Positions 1 through 7,785 of a stretch of DNA of 64,000 nt are shown here, in pieces. The notes below the pieces were generated by a model. That model saw only the letters and a list, made by a program, of their open reading frames with translations, was not told the origin of the DNA and did not search any database. Position numbers and translations under genes: made by a program. This DNA is from an uncultured Anaerobutyricum sp. (lineage in GTDB: Bacteria; Bacillota; Clostridia; Lachnospirales; Lachnospiraceae), in contig NZ_CAKRCF010000004.1 of the NCBI RefSeq assembly GCF_934307085.1, forward strand, positions 1-64,000, read 5' to 3'. Positions within the stretch are counted from its first letter, which is position 1. Every line of letters begins with the position of its first letter.

Positions 1-155
1 ATTTAGGTTTTGAACTTTCGTTCTGTTCCATGGACTTTCCTGCAGACATCACTCTCAGGAAAACCCGAATGAAATTTTGAATTGAACGTTCAAGGTTGTT
101 TTGTTATTCAGTTATCAAGGTTTTGTGTGTTCTTTTTTTGCGACATAACTTCTTT
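1..155 (-). promoter_or_regulatory. probable rRNA operon leader (transcribed leftwards)
   Basis: Read on the minus strand, this is the stretch downstream of two tandem strong promoters. It carries the motif CTTGATAACTGAATAAC, which resembles the leaders and spacers found just upstream of 16S rRNA in Firmicutes. No open reading frame is convincing here. The rRNA gene itself would lie to the left of position 1 and is not visible, so this is an inference from promoter strength and leader similarity. Confidence 0.55.
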
Positions 156-184
156 ATTTTATCATATCCGGAAGTCTTTGTCAA
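156..184 (-). promoter_or_regulatory. strong sigma-A promoter, P2 of presumed rrn operon
   Basis: On the minus strand a perfect TTGACA -35 box (179-184) is followed by a 17-bp spacer and a TAAAAT -10 box (156-161). The upstream flank is A-rich and reads AAAAAAGTTC directly before the -35 box, as in the two other promoters of this cluster, which suggests an UP element. It faces left towards the window edge. Confidence 0.8.
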
Positions 185-232
185 GAACTTTTTTAATTTT
201 ATTGTTTTTTCTCTCAAAAAAACAGCTTCTAT

Positions 233-261
233 ATCTTACCATTCTTTTTCAGGAATGTCAA
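233..261 (-). promoter_or_regulatory. strong sigma-A promoter, P1 of presumed rrn operon
   Basis: On the minus strand a perfect TTGACA -35 box (256-261), a 17-bp spacer and a TAAGAT -10 box (233-238). It lies 77 bp upstream of the second promoter and directly after tRNA-Ser(GGA). Tandem promoters with A-rich upstream sequence are typical of rRNA operons. Confidence 0.75.
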
Positions 262-290
262 GAACTTTTTTTGTGATTAATAATCGCAAC

Positions 291-378
291 GGAGAAGAAG
301 GGATTTGAACCCTTGCGCCGCTACTAACGACCTACTCACTTTCCAGGCGAGCCCCTTCGGCCTCTTGGGTACTTCTCC
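291..378 (-). tRNA. tRNA-Ser (anticodon GGA)
   Basis: Minus-strand 88-nt cloverleaf. The acceptor ends GGAGAAG and CTTCTCC pair, a T-loop reads GGTTCAAATCC, and the anticodon loop reads CTGGAAAG with anticodon GGA, decoding UCC and UCU. The long variable arm is the hallmark of class II serine tRNA. The CCA end is not encoded. It follows tRNA-Ser(TGA), separated by about 70 bp, and may share its promoter. Confidence 0.95.
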
Positions 379-447
379 AAATAGTTGATGAAAACTCATT
401 CAAAGAGGATGTACAAACCAATGACTTCCTATCTAAATAGATGATAC

Positions 448-532
448 GGAGAAGGTGGGATTCGAACCCACGGTACCTTTCAGTATCACTGGTTTTCAAG
501 ACCAGCTCCTTAAACCACTCGGACACCTCTCC
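448..532 (-). tRNA. tRNA-Ser (anticodon TGA)
   Basis: Minus-strand 85-nt class II tRNA. The acceptor stem is GGAGAGG/CCTTCTCC-like with GGAG and CTCC ends, the T-loop reads GGTTCGAATCC, and the anticodon stem-loop is GCTGGTCTTGAAAACCAG, giving anticodon TGA (decodes UCA, UCG, UCU by wobble). CCA is not encoded. A consensus promoter sits 43 bp upstream. Confidence 0.95.
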
Positions 533-574
533 ATATGTTTTTCATTTTGTTTCGCTCTCACAAGCGACTCACTT

Positions 575-603
575 ATATTATCACTTCTATCTGCATATGT
601 CAA
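575..603 (-). promoter_or_regulatory. strong sigma-A promoter for the tRNA-Ser genes
   Basis: Minus strand: TTGACA (598-603), 17-bp spacer, TAATAT (575-580). The sequence directly upstream (AAAAAAGTTG before the -35 box) nearly repeats that of the two rrn-type promoters at 156-261. Confidence 0.8.
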
Positions 604-654
604 CAACTTTTTTCAATTTTTTTTATTTTTTTTGATTTGCTTTTTCAATAGACG

Positions 655-701
655 AAAAGTGGGGAAGGCGGCTATCTATAAAATGCGCCTTCCCCACTTT
701 T
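655..701. terminator. strong hairpin upstream of the tRNA promoter
   Basis: Perfect 16-bp inverted repeat (655-670 and 686-701) with a 15-nt loop. The stem core is GTGGGGAAGGCG, flanked by A-run and T-run ends, so it can act as an intrinsic terminator in both directions. It isolates the stable-RNA cluster from the gene-free stretch on its right. Confidence 0.7.
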
Positions 702-977
702 CTGTTTGTTGTAAATCCTATAAATCAATCTAAAAATACATAAAGAAAAATTGAAGATGGTTTTGCTGGATTAAGGGATGCAAAAATAGAAGTAATGGTG
801 AGAAATGATGTAGAAGACAGAAGAAAACTAACTCGACACCGAAAACACTTTAAGAATAAATTTCCACTCCGCTAACCAATAAAACCAATTTACTAGTTAA
901 TTTCAGCTTTATTAGAATATGTTCAAAAAAATGCCTAGGCAATGAAAAGTGCAAGTTTGCAGGTTTAGGAATAAACA
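702..977. other. gene-free stretch with no recognised feature
   Basis: No gene, RNA or clear promoter is seen. A 40-codon frame without a start codon runs from about 753 to 875 on the plus strand (ends at TAA 873-875). It may be a decayed gene fragment but nothing in it is recognisable. Confidence 0.3.
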
Positions 978-1193
978 GAACCAAAGAAACCACTTACTCC
1001 CTATCTGTGGGCCTCGGAGCTACGAGAAAGTAACCTGCATTTAAAAAACCGCCCTTTAAAAGTATTGATTTTGCGACTTTGTGTTTTTTACAACGGAGTC
1101 AAAATCAGTACTTTTAAAGGGCGGTTTTTCATAGAAGTCTACATCTCGCCGCGACTAAAATCACAGATAGGGAGTAAGTGGTTTCTTTGGTTC
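978..1193. repeat. nested palindromic element (foldback or MITE-like)
   Basis: Two inverted repeats lie one inside the other. The outer arms are 32 bp and perfect (978-1009 and 1162-1193). The inner arms are 30 bp with one mismatch that would be a G-U pair in RNA (1044-1073 and 1100-1129), around a 26-nt loop that can itself pair partly. The element occupies most of the spacer between the stable-RNA cluster and the Nudix gene. There is no transposase, and no clear target-site duplication is visible. The inner hairpin ends in a T-run on the plus strand, so it could terminate transcription, but the outer arms are far longer than a terminator needs. Function is unknown. Confidence 0.75.
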
Positions 1194-1207
1194 GTCTTTT
1201 TATCATC

Positions 1208-1780
1208 TTACAAATACTCTTTCATCTTCTGATTAAGTTTCTCATAAATTGGTTTCATCCACGCTTCTGTGGATGAACGTACCGCTTCATCTGGAGAAAG
1301 CCAGCCCACCTTGCTGTTTTCCTCCGGGCAGATTTTTAATTTTTCTTCTTTTGTGTTATGGAGAAGAAAGGTGTAGTTTAGATGCATGTGTGCGCTGACA
1401 TATTTCTGTTTTTTATAATGTGGCTGGACTCCTAGAATTTCAATGGAGATTGGAGAGTCTGACAGTGGTTTTAAGGAAACAAGGCCGCTTTCCTCTTTTA
1501 CTTCTTTCATTGCAACAGATAAAAGGTCACCTTCTCCATCTGCATGACCTCCGCTCCATGACCAGGACTGATAAATATTATGGTAGAGCATCAAAACTTT
1601 ATCCTTAGACGGGTTTAATACCCATGCAGATGCTGTAAAATGCATTTTTACATTATCACGCAGTAAAAGATTCTGTTCTTCCTCTAAAAACTGTTTTATA
1701 CGCTGACAGTCTACTTCTTCTTGTTCATTAAAAGGTGTAAATGCATTAAGCCACTTTTTTATCTGTTTTAAAGAATCCAT
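1208..1780 (-). CDS. Nudix hydrolase
   Basis: A 190-residue soluble protein. Residues 77-100 form a Nudix box with the core KEVKEESG at 92-99; the Glu expected before it is shifted by one place (E83), so the box is slightly off consensus. Nudix enzymes hydrolyse nucleoside diphosphate-linked compounds, and a Mg ion is held by the Glu residues of the box. The N-terminal 40 residues are predicted helical and are extra compared with minimal MutT proteins. The substrate cannot be told from sequence. The ATG start has GAGG 7 nt upstream. It is monocistronic: hairpins lie on both sides. ADP-ribose or nucleotide-sugar pyrophosphatase activity are both possible. Confidence 0.85.
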   Translation of the reverse strand: MDSLKQIKKWLNAFTPFNEQEEVDCQRIKQFLEEEQNLLLRDNVKMHFTASAWVLNPSKDKVLMLYHNIYQSWSWSGGHADGEGDLLSVAMKEVKEESGLVSLKPLSDSPISIEILGVQPHYKKQKYVSAHMHLNYTFLLHNTKEEKLKICPEENSKVGWLSPDEAVRSSTEAWMKPIYEKLNQKMKEYL

Positions 1781-1827
1781 TGGTTACCTCACTTTTTACT
1801 TCATATACTTTCACAATTTCTATTTTA

Positions 1828-1944
1828 TAGCTCATCAAAAAAATATGTTTGAAATATATTTTCTGATGAGCTAAAGCGTGTTTGAAATATACCCGAAAAG
1901 TGCACCAGTCTGTTCATTTTAATTTATCAACAGACCGCTGCACT
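1828..1944. terminator. two hairpins after araB-like operon
   Basis: Hairpin 1 has 10-bp arms (1828-1837, 1864-1873) with further A/T pairing inside. Hairpin 2 has 16-nt arms with two mismatches (1899-1914, 1929-1944). They lie 35-150 bp beyond the stop codon of the kinase gene read leftwards, so either could end that operon's transcript. A copy of the AGCGTGTTTGAAATAT repeat sits between them (1875-1890). Confidence 0.55.
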
Positions 1945-1978
1945 ACTTTCTATATGTATGAATTGGAATAGTTATGTA

Positions 1979-3643
1979 CTATTTTCTTCTTTCTCTGATA
2001 TTGTTTAAATGTTTCATCACATCATTTATACCAGTTCCGAAGTAACCATGCAAGGTTTTATATTCTTCATAGATTTCATTATAGATTTCAACGTTATCCT
2101 GATTTGGCTCCCAGACTTTATCTTTTACTTTTCCTAGTTTCTTTGCGGCTTCGTTGGCGTTCTTGAAGCCTGTGATGCGTTCTGGGGCTGCTGCTGCGCC
2201 TAAAATGGCTGCTCCAAGGGCACTTGACTGTGTGGAATCGACCACTTTAATCTTTCGATTACATACGTCAGAATATACCTGTACGAGCATTTCATTTTTG
2301 ATTGGAATACCACCACTTAATGTAATGTCTTTTACTTCTAAGCCAGCTTCCTCGAATCCTTCAATAATCATACGGGTTCCGTATGCCGTTGCCTCAATGA
2401 GGGAAAGATAGATTTCTTCTGGTTTTGTAAGCAAATTCATTCCCATAATAAGACCATTTAAGTTAAAGTCCATTAATGGAGTACGCACACCATTGAACCA
2501 GTCTAATGCTAATAATCCACTTGCACCTGCTTTATAAGTAGATAGCTTTTCAGAAAGAAGCTGGTGGATGGAAATACCACGAACACGGGCTTCCTGTTCA
2601 TAACTTTCCGGTACACAATTTTCAACAAACCATGCAAAATGGTCTCCAACACAAGACTGTCCTGCTTCGTATCCAAAATATCCCGGCATAATTCCGTCTT
2701 TTACTGTTCCTGAAGAACCTTTGATTGCTACTTCTTTGTCACCAAGCATCATATGTACAGACGAAGTTCCTACGATAATCATCATTTTACCCGGTTCACC
2801 GATTCCACAGCCTGGTAAAGAAGCGTGAGCATCGATAATACACGTTGCTACTGGAATTCCTTCCATAAGCCCCATTTCTCTTGCCATCGAAGCTGTTAAA
2901 TGTCCCGCTTTTTCCCCTACTCCTTTAATTGGGGCATCTAACTTTTCTGCAACGATATTTTCCATCCTTGGGTCTACTGCCTTAAAGAATTCTTTCGATG
3001 GATAGCCATTTTCATGATGATAATATGCCTTATATCCTGCACAACAGGCACTTCTTGTTTCTACACCGGTCATCTGCCAGATAATCCAGTCTCCTGCTTC
3101 CATAAAACGGTCTGCTGCCTCATAAACTTCTGATGCATGACGGAGTGTTTCATAAATCTTTGGATACATCCACTCGCTGGAAATCTTTCCACCATAGGTA
3201 GGAAGCCATTCCTCATTCCGCGCTACGGCAACTTCATTCATAAGTTTTGCTTCTTCTTCCGCACCATGATGTTTCCATAACTTTACATAAGCATGTGGCT
3301 CATCCTGAAATTCTGGGAGATGACACACTGGAGTCTTATCTGCTTTTACTGGAATTACAGTAGAAGAAGTGAAATCCAGTCCGATTCCGACAACTTCTCC
3401 CGGAAGAATTTTATTTCTTGAAACAACATCTCTCACTGTAACAAGTAACCCTTCCAAATAGTCCTGAGGATCCTGCAATGCCCATCCTACTGGAAGCTTC
3501 TTTCCCGTCGGAATATGTTCTTCCATAACTCCATGTGGATACTCGTAAATGCTTGCCGCCACTTCCTCACCTGTCTCAATATTTACAAGAAGTGCACGCA
3601 CGGATAAAGTACCGTAATCAATTCCAATTGCATATTTGCTCAT
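1979..3643 (-). CDS. araB: ribulokinase-like FGGY carbohydrate kinase
   Basis: A 554-residue FGGY-family kinase that would phosphorylate a ketopentose (L-ribulose in the classic case) with ATP in the cytoplasm. The N-terminal phosphate-binding loop reads GIDYGTLSVRALLV, and the downstream motifs WALQDPQDYLEGL, GLDFTSSTVIPV, EFQDEPHAYVKLWKHH and LDWFNGVRTP follow the order of E. coli AraB (566 aa), so length and domain plan fit ribulokinase closely. It is second in an operon behind a GpsA-like dehydrogenase, 29 bp apart, with AAGGAG before its ATG. No araA or araD is nearby, which makes a standard arabinose pathway at this locus unlikely; D-ribulose, or a polyol-derived ketose, is possible. 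The divergent LacI-type gene probably regulates it. Confidence 0.85.
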   Translation of the reverse strand: MSKYAIGIDYGTLSVRALLVNIETGEEVAASIYEYPHGVMEEHIPTGKKLPVGWALQDPQDYLEGLLVTVRDVVSRNKILPGEVVGIGLDFTSSTVIPVKADKTPVCHLPEFQDEPHAYVKLWKHHGAEEEAKLMNEVAVARNEEWLPTYGGKISSEWMYPKIYETLRHASEVYEAADRFMEAGDWIIWQMTGVETRSACCAGYKAYYHHENGYPSKEFFKAVDPRMENIVAEKLDAPIKGVGEKAGHLTASMAREMGLMEGIPVATCIIDAHASLPGCGIGEPGKMMIIVGTSSVHMMLGDKEVAIKGSSGTVKDGIMPGYFGYEAGQSCVGDHFAWFVENCVPESYEQEARVRGISIHQLLSEKLSTYKAGASGLLALDWFNGVRTPLMDFNLNGLIMGMNLLTKPEEIYLSLIEATAYGTRMIIEGFEEAGLEVKDITLSGGIPIKNEMLVQVYSDVCNRKIKVVDSTQSSALGAAILGAAAAPERITGFKNANEAAKKLGKVKDKVWEPNQDNVEIYNEIYEEYKTLHGYFGTGINDVMKHLNNIRERRK

Positions 3644-3672
3644 AAGTATTCTCCTTCCCCTTCCTAACCGTA

Positions 3673-4728
3673 CTATTCTGCTAAAGAAAAATCATTCCAT
3701 GTAAAGTCTTTCCAAGGAATATCTACTTCGGCTCCCTGATTGATAATGGCATCTACGTGCATAAGTAATGGGAAGTCCTCTAAAGAAACAATTCCTCTTT
3801 CTGCAAGCTTTCTTACAGCTCTTGCTGTTCTTGTGGAAATAACGATAGACTCTAATGTTACCCCCTGTAATTCTGCCATCGCTTCCTTAAAGGAAAGTCC
3901 ACGTCCTAATAAAGTACCAATCTTACGAGTTCTTCCACCAAAGATTGTTACATATAAATCGCCTGCCCCGTGAATAATATTTTCTGGCTTACCACCGATT
4001 AGTTCAAGCAGTCTTGTCATTTCTTTTACGCTTTGTCCAAATAACGCTGCCTGTGAATTGTAATGCTGGCTTCCAATTTTCCCGTCTCTCTTCTCTGCAA
4101 GACCTACTGCAAGACTTACACCTAATGCATACGCATTCTTCATAGCAACGGCACACTCAACACCAACAACATCCGTAGAAAGAGAAATATGATAGTAATC
4201 TGTCTCTAAAAGAGATTTGATGTATTTTAATGTTTCTACATCTTTTCCACAGAAAGCAACGTGACTGTCATCATGGTCTGCTAATTCATAACTTGTACAT
4301 GGACCACCGATTGCATTTAAGTTAAGATGTTTGCCCTCTGGCTGCCTCTGTGCAAAAATATGTGGGTAGGGAACTAATGTACCATCTTCTAAGTCAACCA
4401 TTCCTTTTGTTACGGTAAGAACTGGAATGTCCTCCGGTAATACTGGAAGAATCTCATCACAGAACCAGTCAAGTCCGAAGCTGCTCACACCACCAAGAAC
4501 TAAATCAGCACCCTTTAATGCTTCCTCAAGTTCCTCAATCTGATAATATTTAATACCATCATGAAGTGTTCTTTTTAATGTGATGTGAAAATTGTCTTTC
4601 TTTAATCCATCAATAATTTCTCTGTCAAGAGGGGAACCAACTAATCTTACCTCATGACCATTTTCAAAAGCCGGAAAAGTAATTGCGGAATTCATCTGAC
4701 CTGCACAAACAAAAGTAATAATACTCAT
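3673..4728 (-). CDS. GpsA-like NAD(P)-dependent dehydrogenase
   Basis: A 351-residue protein with the two-domain plan of glycerol-3-phosphate dehydrogenase. The N-terminal Rossmann part begins SIITFVCAGQMNSAITFPAF, and the C-terminal helical part has the family motifs AVAMKNAYALG and GAGDLYVTIFGGRTRKIG. The nucleotide loop is CAGQMN rather than the usual GAGxWG, so this is a diverged paralogue. The longer frame runs to 4803, but the ATG at 4728 has AGGAGG 8 nt upstream and matches the family N-terminus. It is the first gene of the operon with the ribulokinase-like gene, so its substrate may be the phosphosugar made by that kinase instead of dihydroxyacetone phosphate. That role is inferred from context only. 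Confidence 0.75.
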   Translation of the reverse strand: MSIITFVCAGQMNSAITFPAFENGHEVRLVGSPLDREIIDGLKKDNFHITLKRTLHDGIKYYQIEELEEALKGADLVLGGVSSFGLDWFCDEILPVLPEDIPVLTVTKGMVDLEDGTLVPYPHIFAQRQPEGKHLNLNAIGGPCTSYELADHDDSHVAFCGKDVETLKYIKSLLETDYYHISLSTDVVGVECAVAMKNAYALGVSLAVGLAEKRDGKIGSQHYNSQAALFGQSVKEMTRLLELIGGKPENIIHGAGDLYVTIFGGRTRKIGTLLGRGLSFKEAMAELQGVTLESIVISTRTARAVRKLAERGIVSLEDFPLLMHVDAIINQGAEVDIPWKDFTWNDFSLAE

Positions 4729-4793
4729 TTTAAATCCTCCTGTAAAAAATCTTAAATAAAATATTTGTTTTGATTTCGTTATCTGATGGCTAT

Positions 4794-4822
4794 ATCTAAC
4801 CACAGTTTTTTGATAAAGTCAA
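4794..4822 (-). promoter_or_regulatory. promoter of the gpsA-like/araB operon
   Basis: Minus strand: TTGACT (4817-4822), 17-bp spacer, TTAGAT (4794-4799), 65 bp before the start codon at 4728. An ATTAATCAA inverted repeat lies 43 bp further upstream (4865-4887). Confidence 0.55.
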
Positions 4823-4864
4823 ATCTCAAAATCCGCTTATTTTCTGGATATTTACGCATTTTTT

Positions 4865-4887
4865 ATTAATCAATCCATTTGATTAAT
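4865..4887. promoter_or_regulatory. LacI-type operator candidate O1
   Basis: Perfect 9-bp inverted repeat, ATTAATCAA and TTGATTAAT, separated by TCCAT. The same half-site recurs directly at 4963-4971 and 4984-4992. The repeats cluster between the divergent LacI-type gene and the operon it probably controls. Confidence 0.6.
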
Positions 4888-4951
4888 CCTGTGTTTTTCG
4901 CTCCATTTTTCTTCCTGCTAAAAAAGGAAAATGCAAACACAAGGAAATACC

Positions 4952-4992
4952 TTGTAAAACGAATTAATCAATACTATAATATTATTAATCAA
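4952..4992 (+). promoter_or_regulatory. promoter of the LacI-type gene with two embedded operator half-sites
   Basis: TTGTAA (4952-4957), 17-bp spacer, TATAAT (4975-4980). The half-site ATTAATCAA lies in the spacer (4963-4971) and again directly after the -10 box (4984-4992). This placement suggests autoregulation by promoter occlusion. Confidence 0.65.
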
Positions 4993-5052
4993 AAATGTAC
5001 TAAGATTAATACTCAGTTATTAATTAAAATAAATCAAAAAAGGAGTATTTTT

Positions 5053-6129
5053 ATGGGAAAAAGAAATCGGGTCACGACCAGAGACATCGCTGAAGAACTT
5101 GGGATTTCCCAATCGACCGTCTCTATGATTCTCAGTAATAAGGCAAATGTATCCTTTACCAAAGAAACCGTATTAAAAGTAAAAGCAAAGGCAAAAGAAC
5201 TTGGATATAAAAAACCTGTACCAAAAGAACTGGTACAGGAAAAATCTCTTGCAAATACAATTGTCGTGTTATGTCCGATGGTCACAAATGGCTACTACTC
5301 CATGATGATGCAATCTATCACTGACCACGCAAAAAAATATGATTATACCGTTATGACCATTTCAACAGGAAGAGATGCTGCTACGGAAGAAATCTACCTT
5401 GATTTATTTGCCCGCGTGCAGCTTGCTGGCATTATCTGTCTCTACCCTCTGTCAAAAATCCAGAAAATTAATGCTCTTGCAAAACGTTTTCCTGTCATCT
5501 CTGTAGGGGATAAACCTCTTTCCTGCCAGTTTGACTCTGTGGAACTTGACAGCCGCAAACAGGGACATATTATGGCTAATTATCTACTTTCTTTAGGTCA
5601 TACAGACATCACTTACATTTCTACTCCGATTCGCGGAAAAGAAATTGGAAGAATCCACCGTCTTGATGGTATCAAATCCAGTTTTCGTGAGCATGGTATC
5701 CCTTTAGAACACCTTACTGTTCTCTATCAAAACCAACCTGCTTTTGACCGCTACCCACTTGAAAATGCGGAATACCAGAATGGGTATGACCTTGCAACCC
5801 GCGCTTTAGAAGAACAAACTTCCTCTACTGCTTTTATTGGGAATAATGATATGGCAGCATTCGGAATCATGGCAGCGGTTTCTGATCACGGCTATCGCAT
5901 TCCTGGCGATTTTTCGGTCTGTGGATTTGATAATATCTCTTTGTCTGCCATGCCGCAGATTTCACTTACTACGATTGACCATGCTTCGGTTCGGAAGGGT
6001 GAAGAAGCGGTGGATATGATACATCGGAAGAATACACGGAAAAAAGAAGATGCCTCCCACTCTTATATTATGCGGCTAGAATATGAACCTCAGTTAATTG
6101 TTCGCAAATCGACAGGGAGAAAATACTGA
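5053..6129 (+). CDS. LacI-family transcriptional regulator
   Basis: A 358-residue DNA-binding regulator. The helix-turn-helix lies at residues 8-27 (TTRDIAEELGISQSTVSMIL), followed by a hinge helix and a periplasmic-binding-protein-like effector domain with GNNDMAAFGIMAAV and SVCGFDNISLSA, the usual C-terminal motifs of the family. The open frame extends upstream to 4879, but the ATG at 5053 has AGGAG 7 nt before it and gives the standard N-terminus. It is divergent from the dehydrogenase/kinase operon. Operator-like repeats lie between them, so it most likely senses a sugar or sugar phosphate and controls that operon and itself. Confidence 0.9.
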   Translation: MGKRNRVTTRDIAEELGISQSTVSMILSNKANVSFTKETVLKVKAKAKELGYKKPVPKELVQEKSLANTIVVLCPMVTNGYYSMMMQSITDHAKKYDYTVMTISTGRDAATEEIYLDLFARVQLAGIICLYPLSKIQKINALAKRFPVISVGDKPLSCQFDSVELDSRKQGHIMANYLLSLGHTDITYISTPIRGKEIGRIHRLDGIKSSFREHGIPLEHLTVLYQNQPAFDRYPLENAEYQNGYDLATRALEEQTSSTAFIGNNDMAAFGIMAAVSDHGYRIPGDFSVCGFDNISLSAMPQISLTTIDHASVRKGEEAVDMIHRKNTRKKEDASHSYIMRLEYEPQLIVRKSTGRKY

Positions 6130-6150
6130 ATTGCCACAGGCAATGGCAAA

Positions 6151-6648
6151 TCAGTATTCATTCAACGGTACATCTTCATCAAAGGGTTCAATTTCTTTAA
6201 TCTCAACATAATACCCATACTGTGCATTTACTGGAATATAAACTCTCTCGCCTTTTTTATGTCTGAGGAGTGCCTTTCCTAACGGAGATTCGATACTGAC
6301 ACGATTTTGCATCGTATCTACAAGTACGGTTGTTACGAAGGAGAATTTATCGGTTTCGTCGTCTTCTTCAAAGTAAAGGGTTACTGTTTTATTTAAGCCT
6401 ACCTGGTCGGCATCGGAATGGTCTTCGACGATTTCGCAGGTTCGAATCATTCTTTCAAGGTAACGGATTCGGCTTTCATTTCTGTTTTTTTCTTTTTTGG
6501 CAGCATGGTATTCGAAGTTTTCGCTTAAGTCACCATGTGCTCTGGCTTCTTTTACATGTTCGAGCAGTTCTGGTCTTACTTCGACTTTGCGATGTTCGAT
6601 TTCTGCTTTCATTTTGTCTACATCTTGCTGGGTTAATTTATGTTTCAT
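6151..6648 (-). CDS. greA: transcript cleavage factor GreA/GreB family
   Basis: A 165-residue elongation factor. An N-terminal coiled coil (about residues 5-80) carries the acidic tip region GDLSENFEYHAAKKEK, and a C-terminal FKBP-like domain follows with SPLGKALLRHKKGE. GreA enters the RNA polymerase secondary channel and stimulates cleavage of backtracked RNA. It starts at ATG with AAGGGG upstream and lies only 30 bp behind potD on the same strand, so it is probably carried on the polyamine-transporter transcript, an unusual neighbour. The acidic stretch EEDDETDK at mid-protein is longer than in many GreA proteins, so a paralogue is possible. Confidence 0.9.
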   Translation of the reverse strand: MKHKLTQQDVDKMKAEIEHRKVEVRPELLEHVKEARAHGDLSENFEYHAAKKEKNRNESRIRYLERMIRTCEIVEDHSDADQVGLNKTVTLYFEEDDETDKFSFVTTVLVDTMQNRVSIESPLGKALLRHKKGERVYIPVNAQYGYYVEIKEIEPFDEDVPLNEY

Positions 6649-6678
6649 AAGAATTCCCCTTTCTGATATATTTTTAAG

Positions 6679-7785
6679 TTAATAAGATTTCAATTCCTTC
6701 CACAGCCGATTATAATACTGATCTGTCTTTTCACCAAGATATTTATATACTTCGCATTTATCCAATGTGGCTTCTTCCGGGAAGATAGTGTAATCTTCTT
6801 TGGTTTCATCATCTAAGGTGTCATATACAGCTTTATTTGGTGTTCCATAGTAAATGTAATCAAAGTTTTTCTGGGCGATGTCCTGACGGTTCATGTAGTC
6901 GATAAATTTTTCGGCAGCTTCTTTGTGTTCGGCTGTTTTTGGAATTAAAAAGCAGTCAAACCAGACATTAGAGCCTTCTTTTGGGACAACGTAGTCGAGG
7001 TCTTCGTTTTCTTCCATGGCAACGGTAGCATCGCCGGAATAAATGACGGCCATGGATGCATCGCCAGAAACCATGGCATCTCTTGCCTCATCAACAAGAT
7101 AAGCTTCTACGATTGGTTTTTGTTTTAACAAAAGGCTCTGTGCCTGTTTTAATTCCTTTTGACTGGTTGTGTTTAAGGAAATGCCGTTCCATTTGAGCGG
7201 AACCATAAAAGCATCTCGCATACTATTTTGCATAACAATCTGGTCATCGTATTTTTTGTCCCATAAAATGCTCCAGCTATCGACTTTTTCTTTTATGACT
7301 TTTGTGTTATAGAGAATTCCTACGGTTCCCCAAAGGTAAGGGACTGCGTATTCATTGGTCGGGTCAAATGCCTTACAGAAATCTAAATACTTTTCATCAA
7401 TATTTTTATAATATTCCATAGAGGAAGTATTGATTTTTTGTGCCTCACCCTCCTGCATCATTTTTTCTACCATGTAATCTGATGTGCAGATGACATCATA
7501 GTTAATGACACCAGATTTATATTTGGTATACATATCTTCTGGCGTAACATATTCCTCATACTTTACTTTAATGCCCGTTTCTTTTTCGAAAGTTTTTAAG
7601 ACACTTACATCAATATAATCTCCGTAATTAAATACGGTAACCGTATTGTCGTCATCGCTCTTTTTTCCAGAAGAAAAGCAGCCGGTGAAGACAATCGTTG
7701 AGATAATCAGTAATACTACAAGAATGAAAATGCCTGCTATTAGCTTGCCTTTTCCCTGTAGATAATATTTTTCCAGTAAATTCAT
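6679..7785 (-). CDS. potD: spermidine/putrescine ABC transporter substrate-binding lipoprotein
   Basis: A 368-residue solute-binding protein of the PotD/PotF type. A membrane segment at residues 14-33 leads to a lipobox with Cys36 (VFTGC), so it would be a lipoprotein outside the membrane. The mature part contains the family patterns VFNYGDYID, GIKVKYEEY, YDVICTSDYMVEKM, AVPYLWGTVGILYN and GSNVWFDCFLIPK. Together with PotABC it would import polyamines. The ATG overlaps the potC stop by 4 bp, so translation is coupled. Substrate preference (putrescine or spermidine) cannot be decided here. Confidence 0.92.
   Translation of the reverse strand: MNLLEKYYLQGKGKLIAGIFILVVLLIISTIVFTGCFSSGKKSDDDNTVTVFNYGDYIDVSVLKTFEKETGIKVKYEEYVTPEDMYTKYKSGVINYDVICTSDYMVEKMMQEGEAQKINTSSMEYYKNIDEKYLDFCKAFDPTNEYAVPYLWGTVGILYNTKVIKEKVDSWSILWDKKYDDQIVMQNSMRDAFMVPLKWNGISLNTTSQKELKQAQSLLLKQKPIVEAYLVDEARDAMVSGDASMAVIYSGDATVAMEENEDLDYVVPKEGSNVWFDCFLIPKTAEHKEAAEKFIDYMNRQDIAQKNFDYIYYGTPNKAVYDTLDDETKEDYTIFPEEATLDKCEVYKYLGEKTDQYYNRLWKELKSY

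Noticed and set aside
332..526. Open frames across the tRNA region
   Set aside because: They run through both tRNA-Ser genes, so they are artefacts of the RNA sequence.
753..875. Open 40-codon frame on the plus strand in the spacer left of the nested palindrome
   Set aside because: No start codon with a ribosome site at its head and a stop directly before it. The residues show no known motif. Kept only as a possible remnant.
6130..6150. Short ATTGCC/GGCAAT hairpin between the LacI-type gene and greA
   Set aside because: Six base pairs with a 3-nt loop and no T-run; too weak to call a terminator.
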